This document shows positions 8,328 to 16,344 of a stretch of DNA of 48,933 bases, piece after piece. Made by a program: the position numbers and the translations under genes. Source of the DNA: Sphingobacterium sp. UBA5670 (GTDB lineage Bacteria > Bacteroidota > Bacteroidia > Sphingobacteriales > Sphingobacteriaceae); the NCBI RefSeq assembly GCF_002420705.1, contig NZ_DIIM01000033.1, positions 62,276 to 111,208 of the forward strand, read 5' to 3'. Under the pieces are notes generated by a model. It was not told where the DNA came from, ran no database searches, and was given only the letters and a program-made list of their open reading frames with translations. Numbering within the stretch: position 1 is the stretch's first letter; each line of letters begins with the position of its first letter.

Positions 8328-9266
8328 TTAGTGTTTAGTCCAAAGAACTTCTCCGTACATACCTATTTTTATGTACCCATCATTTTTTACACGAACTTTC
8401 ATTGCGTAAACGAGGTTAGCTCTTTCGTCTTTGGTTTGAATGGTTTTAGGTGAAAACTCGGATTTGTCAGAAATCCAGAATATTGTTCCGGCATATTCCT
8501 TATATCCCTCTTTGCCGTCGTCAATCCTGACCGTTACTTGCTGCCCAACCTTTATTTGTGGAAGCTGTGTGCCAGTTATGTAAGCTCTTAAGTCGAGGAT
8601 GTCGGTATTGGCTATTTTATATAATGGTTTGCCTACTACCTGCATTTCTCCCTGCAAAGCATAGTTTGTAAGTACTGTACCCGAAATAGGGTTGATGATC
8701 TGACCTTTATTTATTTGCTCCTGAAGCTGTGCGGCCGCTTTCTCCATCGGAGCTTTTTCACTAAGAATACTGCGGTTTTGAGTATTGGTATTATAGGTGT
8801 TTAGCTTTATCTGCTGCTCTGTTACTGCAATTTGTTTTCTCAACTGGTCTATTGAAGAGTTGATGTCATCCAATTGTTTGCGTGTAGCAGCATCAGCTTT
8901 TACAAGATTTTCAGTACGGTTTCTTTCTCTTATCTGTTGTTCCAGTTGTGATTTTTGCACATCGAGTTGACGGCGCACCAATTCCGCCTGATCATTGGGT
9001 GCAACCGTTTTTTCGCTCAAAGCGGCTATACTGGCTTCCGTCTGCTGTTTTTGTAGTTCTGTTATCTTTACATCAATCTGTCCAACATTATCTCCGCTTT
9101 CTAATTTGTTGCCCTCTTTTACGCTGTAAGAGAGCAATACACCATTTTGCTGTGCTGATACGATTACTTCATCCGCTTCAAAGTTTCCAGAAGCATCGAA
9201 ATCATTTTTTTGTGTACAAGCATTCAGAAGTAGTGCGCTCGAAAGAATTACGATAAATTTTTTCAT
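8328..9266 (-). CDS. HlyD/YbhG-type periplasmic adaptor lipoprotein
   Basis: The protein has 312 residues. A lipoprotein signal peptide ends LLLNAC (lipidated cysteine about residue 17). Next come the biotinyl-lipoyl-like segment (GVLLSYSVKEGNKLESG), a long helical hairpin rich in Q, L and K (about residues 75-185), the second lipoyl half (INPISGTVLTNYALQGE) and a beta-barrel domain. This is the membrane-fusion subunit that bridges the ABC pump and the TolC channel. It lies 18 nt after tolC and 4 nt before the first ATPase gene, consistent with translation as part of one export machine. Confidence 0.93.
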   Translation of the reverse strand: MKKFIVILSSALLLNACTQKNDFDASGNFEADEVIVSAQQNGVLLSYSVKEGNKLESGDNVGQIDVKITELQKQQTEASIAALSEKTVAPNDQAELVRRQLDVQKSQLEQQIRERNRTENLVKADAATRKQLDDINSSIDQLRKQIAVTEQQIKLNTYNTNTQNRSILSEKAPMEKAAAQLQEQINKGQIINPISGTVLTNYALQGEMQVVGKPLYKIANTDILDLRAYITGTQLPQIKVGQQVTVRIDDGKEGYKEYAGTIFWISDKSEFSPKTIQTKDERANLVYAMKVRVKNDGYIKIGMYGEVLWTKH

Positions 9267-9284
9267 TGTTTTTGTTTATTAAGA

Positions 9285-10556
9285 TTAATTGCCTGTTATA
9301 AATTTTTGATTGTATTTAGCCTGTAAAAGCTGTACTTCGTGTAATATCTTGTTCTGTCGAGTAAGATGTTCGGCATTTAGCTTTTGAATATATTCGTGTG
9401 TGGTGATTACCCCGTTGTTCAACTGTGCTTCGGCAGATTTTGTAACAGACGTTCTTAGTACAATAGCTTCTTCGTCCTTACGGATTAGTTCGATATATTT
9501 TTTTACATTTTCGTCCTGCTGTGCTAAATCAAGCCTTGTATTAAACAGAAAGGTTTCCTTGTCTGCATCTACAGATTGTTGATTGAGTGCCAAAGTATTT
9601 TTTCTATTTGAAAGTGTATAAAGACTGCCCAATGACCAGTTTAATCTTATTCCGGTCATATACCAACCGCCAAATTCGTTTTCAATGATATTCAGTGTAG
9701 GTCTTCCATATCCTCCCTGGAAAAAGGCGCTTAACTGCGGAAGATAGCTTGACCTTAAATCTTTTTTCTGTACTTCAAAAACAGACTTTTGTAGTTCAAA
9801 TGCTTTTAGCTCCGGTCTATTTATAGAAGTGTTCAGGAACTCCGTCCGCGGAATTTCCAACTGTGTCGCGTTTCCTATTTCCCTGCCGATAAACATAGAC
9901 AGCATTTTCAAAAATGCGGTGCGGTTGGATTGATATTCTGTTCCAGCCATTTCTATATTTACTATCTCTGCTTTTAGTTCATCAACATTGCTTTTGAAAG
10001 CAACTCCGTTTTCAAATGCGGCTTCGGTTTTCTGTATTTGTGTTTGTAGGTTAGCTTTATTTATTTCATTCTGTTTTAGCTGTGCATCCATTAATAATAC
10101 AGAGAAGAAAATGTTATTGATACGACTGTTGATAGCGTACAGGTTCGCTTCAAGATTTTGTTCCTGTAATTCTTTATTGGCTTTAATGAGTTCCTTTTGG
10201 CTGGCATTGCTGCCCCCATCGTATAGGAGCTGGTTAATTTCTCCCTGTATTTTGTACTGGTCTTTACTAAGTGAGGGAAGTTCAATACCGCCAGGCAAAG
10301 CACCTATTGCATCCCCAAAGCCGACTGTTTCGGATTGGTAAGTAGCCTGACCGGAAATATTTAATTGTGGCAGGAACTTTTTGTTTACGTTCTTTAAGTC
10401 GTAATCACTTGTTTCGGCAATAAGATCCATCTTTTTTATAGCTGGATAGTTAGCCTTCGCCATTTGATAGCATTCCTCTATTGTGAGTGACTGTGCATTT
10501 ACCGAGCCTATGGCAAAAATCAAAAAAACGGTAATCAGAAATGTTTTATTAATCAT
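9285..10556 (-). CDS. TolC family outer-membrane efflux channel
   Basis: The protein has 423 residues. A Sec signal peptide ends at SVNAQ, followed by LTIEECYQMAKANYPAIKK, the usual start of an outer-membrane efflux protein. Two repeats of long amphipathic helices follow, each with the characteristic NNIFFSVLL or YNQKF segments. It is the first gene of the operon. A short palindrome in front of it (10575-10590) carries the same core as the large palindrome in front of tetR, so repression by the TetR protein is likely. Confidence 0.93.
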   Translation of the reverse strand: MINKTFLITVFLIFAIGSVNAQSLTIEECYQMAKANYPAIKKMDLIAETSDYDLKNVNKKFLPQLNISGQATYQSETVGFGDAIGALPGGIELPSLSKDQYKIQGEINQLLYDGGSNASQKELIKANKELQEQNLEANLYAINSRINNIFFSVLLMDAQLKQNEINKANLQTQIQKTEAAFENGVAFKSNVDELKAEIVNIEMAGTEYQSNRTAFLKMLSMFIGREIGNATQLEIPRTEFLNTSINRPELKAFELQKSVFEVQKKDLRSSYLPQLSAFFQGGYGRPTLNIIENEFGGWYMTGIRLNWSLGSLYTLSNRKNTLALNQQSVDADKETFLFNTRLDLAQQDENVKKYIELIRKDEEAIVLRTSVTKSAEAQLNNGVITTHEYIQKLNAEHLTRQNKILHEVQLLQAKYNQKFITGN

Positions 10557-10574
10557 CTTTTTTATTTTTATATT

Positions 10575-10590
10575 TTAATCATTTGATTAA
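10575..10590. promoter_or_regulatory. candidate TetR operator in front of tolC
   Basis: The inverted repeat TTAATC-ATTT-GATTAA lies 19-34 nt upstream of the tolC start codon. Its arms and spacing are the same as the centre of the 20-bp palindrome at 11287-11330 (TTAATC-TTTT-GATTAA). The recurrence of the core in front of both the regulator gene and the first structural gene is the main evidence. The site is AT-rich, so chance similarity cannot be fully excluded. Confidence 0.6.
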
Positions 10591-10607
10591 TTTATGGACA
10601 AAAAAAA

Positions 10608-11240
10608 TTACTTCGCCTCCATCATAACTTTTAGCCAGATAGGTATAAGTTTTTTTCTTTCTTCCATTGCTTTATTAAATTCCGATGTGGGAACACCGCT
10701 CACTTCCAATAACATGGGTTTTGCAATGAACGGGAAAACGATTAATCCTATCAGGTTCATCATGAAATGAATTGGATGTCTCTCTACAATCTTTCCTTGT
10801 TTGTGAGCTTCCTGATATTGCTTAAAAAAAACGGAATTGATTATTGTTTGTCCCATAGGGAATTTTGCTTTCAATCCTGCGGGATTACTACGGATTTCAG
10901 TAACCAGAAAGGTAGGTATCTCTGACTCTTCAAGTAAAAGGTCTATATATCTGCTGGCAATTTTAACTAATTTTTCTTCTAATGTAGTATTCTCCTCATT
11001 AACCACTGTTTGGATACTATTCACGAATCTAGTGAGAGTTTCAATCATAATGATCTCAAACAATTTGGCTTTACTCCGAAAATAGTAATTAAGCAACGCT
11101 AAATTAATACCTGCCTCCTCCGCAATATCTCGGGTACGGGTAGCAGCAAAGCCCTTTTTGAAAAACACGACACGGGCAGCTTCCTTAATTTTTTCCTCGG
11201 TGGAGATATCCGTTCTCTTGGGTTCTTTACTTACAGTCAT
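10608..11240 (-). CDS. TetR/AcrR family transcriptional repressor
   Basis: The ATG at 11240 (MTVSKEPKRTD) gives 210 residues; an in-frame ATG at 11276 would add 12 unlikely residues and overlap the -7 promoter element. Residues 15-65 form the TetR helix-turn-helix (EEKIKEAARVVFFKKG, then TRDIAEEAGINLALLNYYFRSKAKLF). The C-terminal ligand-binding part is helical. It is transcribed towards tolC, 51 nt away, and the palindromes at 10575-10590 and 11287-11330 suggest that it represses both itself and the efflux operon. The inducing ligand is unknown. Confidence 0.93.
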   Translation of the reverse strand: MTVSKEPKRTDISTEEKIKEAARVVFFKKGFAATRTRDIAEEAGINLALLNYYFRSKAKLFEIIMIETLTRFVNSIQTVVNEENTTLEEKLVKIASRYIDLLLEESEIPTFLVTEIRSNPAGLKAKFPMGQTIINSVFFKQYQEAHKQGKIVERHPIHFMMNLIGLIVFPFIAKPMLLEVSGVPTSEFNKAMEERKKLIPIWLKVMMEAK

Positions 11241-11263
11241 TTTATTTCTAAATATTTCTAATG

Positions 11264-11296
11264 CAAATATAGACACTATTCTGTGATTTAACCAAA
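11264..11296 (-). promoter_or_regulatory. tetR promoter, Bacteroidota type
   Basis: On the minus strand the -7 element TATATTTG (11264-11271) and the -33 element TTTG (11293-11296) are separated by 21 nt. This fits the Bacteroidota consensus TTTG-N19-21-TAnnTTTG. The -33 box lies inside the perfect palindrome at 11287-11330, so a bound repressor would block it directly. Confidence 0.65.
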
Positions 11297-11330
11297 CAAT
11301 TTAATCTTTTGATTAAATTGTTTGGTTAAA
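11287..11330. promoter_or_regulatory. perfect 20-bp palindrome, probable TetR operator
   Basis: The left arm 11287-11306 and right arm 11311-11330 are exact reverse complements of 20 nt, separated by TTTT. The palindrome covers the -33 element of the tetR promoter and begins 47 nt upstream of the tetR start. It also lies 14 nt after the mobC stop codon, so it could act as a transcript end for mobC. However, the stem is AT-rich and no clear T-run follows on the minus strand, so the operator reading is preferred. Confidence 0.7.
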
Positions 11331-11344
11331 ATAGCCTTTACAAG

Positions 11345-13345
11345 TTATGTTTGTTGAACCAAATGCTGCAAATTTGGGTCGTTCTTGATACGCTCCATTT
11401 CTTTTTCAACAATGTGAACGATGTCCGATTTTATCTGACGGTAATTGCCTTCAATTTCCTGCTTCATATTATCCACTCCGTTTTCATCTACAAAAGATAA
11501 GATTTGAGGGATTTTCTGGTAAACTTTGGTTTCGGCAGCGACCTTTTCATTATCTACTACGATTTCAGCGTGAAAGATTTTCTTTTCGATACGTTCATCA
11601 AAATTATCTGAAACAGATCCGACAAACATACCCTGCGTAAGTGTTGAAATTTTGGAAGCCGGAATTAGGCTATCTAACTGGGTAGAGATAGAAGTTGATT
11701 TATCATTACGGTTGATAGTCATACTTTGGCGTTTCTGCAACACTTTTCCGAAGCGTTCAGAAAGGGTTTTTGCCGTATCGCCAACTACCTGACCACTGAA
11801 AATATTACCAACGGTATTTTGGATAACCTTGCTTTCTTTATCGCCATAGTCACGGATTAACTGCGAAAAGTCCTGAAAGCCCAAGCAAACCGCCACCTTG
11901 TTACTTCTCGCAGTAGCAATAAGATTGTCTAATCCTCTGAAATATATCGTCGGCAGCTCATCTATGATAACCGAGCTTTTAAGCTGTCCTTTTTTATTTA
12001 TTAATTTGACAATTCGAGAATTGTATAAACCCAATGCTGCCGAATAAATATTTTGTCTGTCAGGGTTATTACCAACACAAAGGATTTTAGGTTCTTTGGG
12101 GTTGTTGATGTCTAATGAAAAATCATCGCCCGTCATTACCCAATACAACTGTGGACTAATCATTCTTGACAATGGGATTTTAGCTGATGCAATCTGCCCT
12201 TGTAATTGGTCTTGTGCTCCGCCGAGCCAAGCATCCATAAACGGAGATAAATAGTTTTCCAAATCGGGATACGAAGTTAAAACAGTGAATACGTCTGCGT
12301 ATTTCTTATTCAGTAATTCGATAGCGTGAGGAAAGGTACAGTACTTGCCATTGTCGTATATTTTCAGGTACCAGATTATGGCTGCCAATAATATAATTGG
12401 ACTTTCCACAAAAAAATCCCCTTGCTTCTGTATCCAACTTCTATTAAGGTTTAGCATAATGGTATAGGCGGCTTCGTAAGCATCTGAAATATCCGTCATA
12501 AAGTCGGGATTGAGCGGATTGCAACGATGGCTCTTGCGTGGGTCATCAAAATTTATCACATAAAATTTTGGCTGTACTTTATATTTATCTCCGTTCTTCA
12601 GTAAATGGTTATAGGCAATTGTAGAAAGGTCATCAAACTTAAAATCGTAGATATACATTGAGAAACCTTTCTCAATCTGTTGTTTGATGTAATTGTTTAC
12701 AATAGCATAGGATTTTCCCGAACCGGGAGTTCCCAATACAATCGTTGCCCGAAAAGGATTGACAATATTTATCCAGCCGTTATTCCATTTGTTCTTATAA
12801 TAAAATTTGGTAGGCAGGTTAACAGAGTATTCATTCTCCATCAGCTTAGTTTCCTGCTGAAAGCTCTCGTTTTCGTTGTTGAAAACGTCATCCATTAGAT
12901 TGTTGCGTAGCAAACGGCTCATCCAAACCCCTGCAACCATTAAAGCAATATAACCTAAACTTGTGGTAAGGATATAAAGAAATGTAGCTGTGTTCAGTGG
13001 TAGCTTTAATAGTGGAAAATTCAGAAAGAAAAGGACAAAGCCGATAGTTAAAGCTGCGTATATTTTACCCCAAGTAATCTTTTCATCCTTAACGCCTTTT
13101 GTTCCTAAACAGCTTAAAGCAAGTAAAACCAAAGCAAAAACCTTGGTATAAAGCGTATGTTCAAACAAGCCAGCCGTTCTGTTGAAATTCCCTAAAATTT
13201 TGTTGATGATTTCCAATGTCCAGCCACGATGTATAAAGAACCCGTAACAAAACCAATAGAGGTGCATCAATACTATAATGATGCTTACTGCCCGCATAAA
13301 AGCCATTATCTTGGCTAAACCTCTTAAATCGTCTTCTCCCTGCAT
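11345..13345 (-). CDS. mobC: conjugative coupling protein MobC (TraG/VirD4 family)
   Basis: The protein has 666 residues. Four hydrophobic segments lie within the first 145 residues, followed by a TraG/VirD4 ATPase core with Walker A GTPGSGKS (residues 205-212) and Walker B SVIIDELPT. It matches the Bacteroidota ICE protein usually named MobC, the coupling ATPase that brings the relaxase-DNA complex to the type IV secretion channel. It is on the same strand as mobB and mobA, but an opposing 94-residue ORF separates it from mobB. The transfer channel genes it would need are not present in this window. Confidence 0.92.
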   Translation of the reverse strand: MQGEDDLRGLAKIMAFMRAVSIIIVLMHLYWFCYGFFIHRGWTLEIINKILGNFNRTAGLFEHTLYTKVFALVLLALSCLGTKGVKDEKITWGKIYAALTIGFVLFFLNFPLLKLPLNTATFLYILTTSLGYIALMVAGVWMSRLLRNNLMDDVFNNENESFQQETKLMENEYSVNLPTKFYYKNKWNNGWINIVNPFRATIVLGTPGSGKSYAIVNNYIKQQIEKGFSMYIYDFKFDDLSTIAYNHLLKNGDKYKVQPKFYVINFDDPRKSHRCNPLNPDFMTDISDAYEAAYTIMLNLNRSWIQKQGDFFVESPIILLAAIIWYLKIYDNGKYCTFPHAIELLNKKYADVFTVLTSYPDLENYLSPFMDAWLGGAQDQLQGQIASAKIPLSRMISPQLYWVMTGDDFSLDINNPKEPKILCVGNNPDRQNIYSAALGLYNSRIVKLINKKGQLKSSVIIDELPTIYFRGLDNLIATARSNKVAVCLGFQDFSQLIRDYGDKESKVIQNTVGNIFSGQVVGDTAKTLSERFGKVLQKRQSMTINRNDKSTSISTQLDSLIPASKISTLTQGMFVGSVSDNFDERIEKKIFHAEIVVDNEKVAAETKVYQKIPQILSFVDENGVDNMKQEIEGNYRQIKSDIVHIVEKEMERIKNDPNLQHLVQQT

Positions 13346-13410
13346 TTTTATAAATTTTAAATGTTCGGGCGTTAATTTATGAGCTATATAGTATGACTAT
13401 GAGATTGTGG

Positions 13411-13444
13411 CAGTCAAAGGCAGTGTTTGACAGTGTTTGGCTTA
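13411..13444. repeat. short direct repeats in front of mobC
   Basis: Three consecutive 10-nt units start with CAGT: CAGTCAAAGG, CAGTGTTTGA and CAGTGTTTGG. The last two differ at one base. The 13-nt sequence around the last one (GACAGTGTTTGGC) recurs with one change in the mobA-traA region (complement of 15925-15937, GGCAGTGTTTGGC). The repeats lie upstream of mobC and of the divergent 94-residue ORF, so a regulatory or DNA-processing site is possible. Confidence 0.4.
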
Positions 13445-13533
13445 GCTTGATAAAAAATATTAGCTAATTACGGAAACCCGTAGAATGCGATTTAAAAAAA
13501 ATGTAATTTTATATGAATTAAAATTATATAGCT

Positions 13534-13818
13534 ATGCCTGAATTTGACGAGAATGATTTAGTTAATACAGACTACGAAAACACCACCACTTCTGGGGATG
13601 ATCCAAAATACACAGCATCTAGGGACCGCATTCGCGTGAACAAAAGAGAGCGTTATGAAGTGATACACTTTTGTAATGAATTTATGAAAGAGCACAATTT
13701 AAAAAACAAATCAAGTTTTCAAAAAATCGAAAAAATTATTAGGTTACCAGAAGCAAGTGGCATTGTAATGCGTAATGAACTCAACAAGTTTGTTGTCGAT
13801 AATTGGAAGAAAAACTAA
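13534..13818 (+). CDS. 94-residue hypothetical protein between mobC and mobB
   Basis: The protein starts MPEFDENDLVNTD. The first 30 residues are acidic and look disordered. The remainder is charged and helical (KRERYEVIHFCNEFMKEHNL, KIEKIIRLPEAS), without a domain that I recognise. The gene is on the plus strand while mobA, mobB and mobC are all on the minus strand. This is odd because mobB and mobC are normally adjacent in this element family. A hairpin terminator follows. Its context suggests an accessory of mobilization or an inserted cargo gene; the function is unknown. Confidence 0.6.
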   Translation: MPEFDENDLVNTDYENTTTSGDDPKYTASRDRIRVNKRERYEVIHFCNEFMKEHNLKNKSSFQKIEKIIRLPEASGIVMRNELNKFVVDNWKKN

Positions 13819-13838
13819 TGATTATTACCTTATAACTG

Positions 13839-13868
13839 GAGCTGTTCTTTAACAGTTACGAACAGCTC
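13839..13868. terminator. bidirectional hairpin between the 94-residue ORF and mobB
   Basis: The arms GAGCTGTTC (13839-13847) and GAACAGCTC (13860-13868) pair perfectly over 9 bp with a 12-nt loop. The hairpin lies between two convergent stop codons, at 13818 on plus and 13880 on minus. T-rich sequence follows on the plus side. Confidence 0.55.
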
Positions 13869-13879
13869 TGGATATAATT

Positions 13880-15163
13880 TTATTTTCTAATTTTTCTTTT
13901 CTTCTTCATTTTGTTGGCAAAATCCTGTTCCTCGTAATCCTCGCCTTGTGCTTCAGGAATAAGCAAACCTCCAAAGGCTTCAATCAAGCCGTCGTCTTTT
14001 TTATCGGTATTGCCAATGTCAAACATAGGGTGCGGCTTCTCGGCTGGTAAATCCTCCGCGTCCTTTGAACGGGAGATTTTCTCCTTTGCTTCATCAGGGA
14101 TTTTGATGTCAGGCTTAATGTTGTTATTCCAGTAATCATTAAAGGTATTTGCAGAAAGTTCCTTTGCTAATCGAGAACCGTTCCAAACCGATTTGGAATT
14201 GTGGTCGATAAAGGTCATACCATAAATACGCCCTGCATCATTTCTCCGTACAACCACATTTATACCCTGTGCGGATAGCTGTTTTTTAAAACTCAATTCG
14301 TCTGCCGTAGTTTGCAGGGCGATGGTAACTGCTGCCTTCAAAGTCTGTTTGGTCGGATGGTCTTTTAAAACCTCTTTGCATTTCGCAAAATGCAATTCCA
14401 AAGCTGGTAGTCCCGCATTTTTTCCAAACAGAGAAGCCTTAAACGGATGCCCGGTTCTTTCGTCTTTCTCATTTAATGGAATGTACAGTAAACCCTGCCG
14501 CATTTTTCCCTGCAATTCGCCTTCTACTTTCTCGGTAGTGATATTGAAAAGAGAAAGCAAGGCATTATATTCTCCCAAAGACTGGTATTTATAGTAGCTG
14601 GGTAAGTGCCGAACTACGGAAGCAATCTGACTTTTTACGTCGCCTGCCCTATAATCCACAGGTTTAAAAACCTTATCGTTCTGTTGACGTTCTTTCTTCG
14701 TAGCTGGTATAAGATTGTACCGCTTTTCGAGTTCACGGCAAATATTCATCGACTGTATTTTCTCGAATTTATCCGAAATCTTTTTGCCGTTTTCATCCAC
14801 ACAAACCGATACAATATGAATATGAGAACGGTCGATGTCCGTATGTTTGAATACGACAAAAGGCTGTTCTCCGTAACCCATTTCACGCATATACTGCTGT
14901 ACCATTTCCCTATATTTATCATCACTCACATTGTCCTTTGGGTCGGGATTGAGCGAAATATGCAACGTATGTTTCTCTGTATTGAGGTTCGCCAACAGGT
15001 ATGGAGCAAAAGATTGTGTCAATTGTGCAACAGAATATTGCCCGCTTGCTGTTTCAATAATCTTATTGGTAAACAGGATTTGTCCGTTTTCTTTCTCCAT
15101 CTTCAGGTTATTGTACGCCAATGCACCATATAGATTTGCACTTCTTCCAATTTTAGCTATCAT
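13880..15163 (-). CDS. mobB: relaxase MobB (MobP-type, CTnDOT-like ICE)
   Basis: The protein has 427 residues. The N-terminal relaxase domain includes the motif HTDIDRSHIHIV, with the metal-binding histidines H107, H114 and H116, and the early tyrosine-containing segment LYGALAYNN. The C-terminal 60 residues are charged and low in complexity. Relaxases of this kind nick oriT and stay covalently attached to the transferred strand. Its start overlaps the end of mobA by 4 nt. It should act on the structured region just upstream of mobA. Confidence 0.93.
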   Translation of the reverse strand: MIAKIGRSANLYGALAYNNLKMEKENGQILFTNKIIETASGQYSVAQLTQSFAPYLLANLNTEKHTLHISLNPDPKDNVSDDKYREMVQQYMREMGYGEQPFVVFKHTDIDRSHIHIVSVCVDENGKKISDKFEKIQSMNICRELEKRYNLIPATKKERQQNDKVFKPVDYRAGDVKSQIASVVRHLPSYYKYQSLGEYNALLSLFNITTEKVEGELQGKMRQGLLYIPLNEKDERTGHPFKASLFGKNAGLPALELHFAKCKEVLKDHPTKQTLKAAVTIALQTTADELSFKKQLSAQGINVVVRRNDAGRIYGMTFIDHNSKSVWNGSRLAKELSANTFNDYWNNNIKPDIKIPDEAKEKISRSKDAEDLPAEKPHPMFDIGNTDKKDDGLIEAFGGLLIPEAQGEDYEEQDFANKMKKKRKIRK

Positions 15164-15603
15164 TTTTCGCCCTGTTTTTTCAGATAGTTTTCTTCAAATT
15201 CTGCTGTTAGCTCAATGACTTTTTGGAACAATTGCACCATTTCCAATGTCTGTTTTTCCAATTTGAAAAGGAAAGCAGCAGCTTTTTTCTCCGAAAAATT
15301 CCTGTATAGCATCTTTACAATTTGGTTGTAATTCACACCTACGGAACGGAATTGGGTATGAAAAGAAGTCAGCCGCATATAATAATCAACCGTTCCTTTG
15401 TCAATCTGAACCGATTTCATTTCATTTCCGAATAGCTGTGAAATGATAAATTTTGCTTTATTGGGCATTCCTGATGCTTCAAAAAGCGATAATATTTTTG
15501 CATTTTCCTTGTCTGTAAGACGGAAAACGTGGCGGTGGGTGCTGGGATTAAGCTTTGGCTTGCGACCGCCCTTGTTTCGTTTGCTGTTACTGTTATCATT
15601 CAT
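15160..15603 (-). CDS. mobA: relaxosome accessory protein MobA
   Basis: The ATG at 15603 (MNDNSNSKRNKGGRKPKLN) gives 147 residues. The open frame continues upstream to 15741, but that part runs through the oriT-like hairpins and lacks coding character. A basic N-terminus (KRNKGGRKPK) precedes a ribbon-helix-helix-like segment (HRHVFRLTDKENAKILSLF) and a helical C-terminus. In CTnDOT-family elements this gene precedes the relaxase gene and its product helps bind and bend oriT. The 4-nt overlap with mobB supports translational coupling. Confidence 0.85.
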   Translation of the reverse strand: MNDNSNSKRNKGGRKPKLNPSTHRHVFRLTDKENAKILSLFEASGMPNKAKFIISQLFGNEMKSVQIDKGTVDYYMRLTSFHTQFRSVGVNYNQIVKMLYRNFSEKKAAAFLFKLEKQTLEMVQLFQKVIELTAEFEENYLKKQGEK

Positions 15604-15666
15604 CACTGATCCATTTTTAATCCATACGAAAAGCCGACTTCGGAGGTCTTTTTCAGCCCCTGCAAG

Positions 15667-15723
15667 GGCAAGTTGTTTTGAGGCACTAAACTCGGTTTCG
15701 AGTGCCCCAAAACACAACTTGCC
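15667..15723. repeat. compound inverted repeat next to mobA, oriT-like
   Basis: The outer arms 15667-15687 (GGCAAGTTGTTTTGAGGCACT) and 15701-15723 are reverse complements except for two inserted bases and one mismatch. At the tip, ACTCG-GTTT-CGAGT forms an additional 5-bp stem. The structure begins 64 nt upstream of the mobA start codon. Such compound hairpins close to relaxase genes are typical of transfer origins. Confidence 0.6.
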
Positions 15724-15739
15724 GTGTTCCGGTGAACAC
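15724..15739. repeat. perfect short inverted repeat beside the oriT-like hairpin
   Basis: GTGTTC and GAACAC form 6-bp arms around CGGT, directly adjacent to the larger hairpin that ends at 15723. The pair of neighbouring hairpins resembles binding sites for relaxosome proteins. The assignment is by position. Confidence 0.4.
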
Positions 15740-16056
15740 AAAAATCCGCCCTGCGGGACGGATTGAATGTAACAGGGAAAAACGGCTTGTTGCCGTTCCC
15801 GTTACCCCTTGATATGTCAAAAGTCTTTTGCATAAATCCGTTAATAAAAATCACAATACAAAGTAAGCCCTTCTTTCCGAAAGCATTGTGCAGTACCACA
15901 GTGCCAAATGCTGCCTCTGAACGCCAAACACTGCCATAGCTGTATAATCGAATGAAATTGATTGGTTCTTTGCCTTTGAATGATGGCAGGAAGACAGGCT
16001 GCCCGTACTTCAGGAAGAGCAGACAGCACGCATTCAAGATGGCAGGCTTGCCTGAT

Positions 16057-16276
16057 TGCAAGAAAGCAAGACGGCAGGAATGCAAGAAAGCGTGACGCCT
16101 GCTATCCAACTATCCGGCTCGCCTGATGGATGGACTGATAAACGGAATGAAAGAATGACGGCAAGCTTGCTTGACAAGATACCTGAATGAATGCAGGGCT
16201 GCTGTACTGCAAGGGAGCAGGTAATCAGTATATCCCACAGGCAATCCTGATAGCTTTCGTGAATGAAAGCGTGAAA
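16057..16276. repeat. iteron-like imperfect repeats upstream of traA
   Basis: Two 17-nt copies at 16057-16073 (TGCAAGAAAGCAAGACG) and 16081-16097 (TGCAAGAAAGCGTGACG) differ at two bases and are spaced by 24 nt. Related units occur at 16145-16160 (GAATGAAAGAATGACG) and 16261-16276 (GAATGAAAGCGTGAAA). The consensus GAAAGCGTGA(CG) could bind the ParA/TraA partner or a relaxosome protein. It might also be simple low-complexity drift. Confidence 0.4.
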
Positions 16277-16344
16277 TCAGAACGGCTTGCCGGAACGCCT
16301 GCAATACTGAAAACAAGATTATGTACACTTTAAATTTTTAAAAT

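Larger units (their letters stand above)
15604..16344. other. intergenic region between divergent mobA and traA, probable oriT
   Basis: This 741-nt stretch has no convincing gene. Open frames exist on the minus strand but their compositions look random. The half near mobA contains two strong hairpins (15667-15723 and 15724-15739), the expected place for the relaxase nick. The half near traA is rich in GCTTGC/GCAAGC pairs and contains imperfect repeats with the core GAAAGCGTGA. The region therefore probably holds oriT and the divergent promoters. The exact nick site cannot be seen. Confidence 0.55.

Noticed and set aside
11287..11330. Interpretation of the 20-bp palindrome only as the mobC terminator
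   Set aside because: The stem is AT-rich without a following T-run on the minus strand, and its core recurs in front of tolC, which favours an operator.
15603..16109. Minus-strand open frame of 168 codons over the oriT-like region
   Set aside because: It runs through strong hairpins and repeats, has an unnatural composition and no plausible context; the compositional pattern comes from the repeats.
16110..16328. Minus-strand 72-codon frame upstream of traA
   Set aside because: Composition is dominated by GCTTGC-type repeats, and it is antisense to the likely promoter region.
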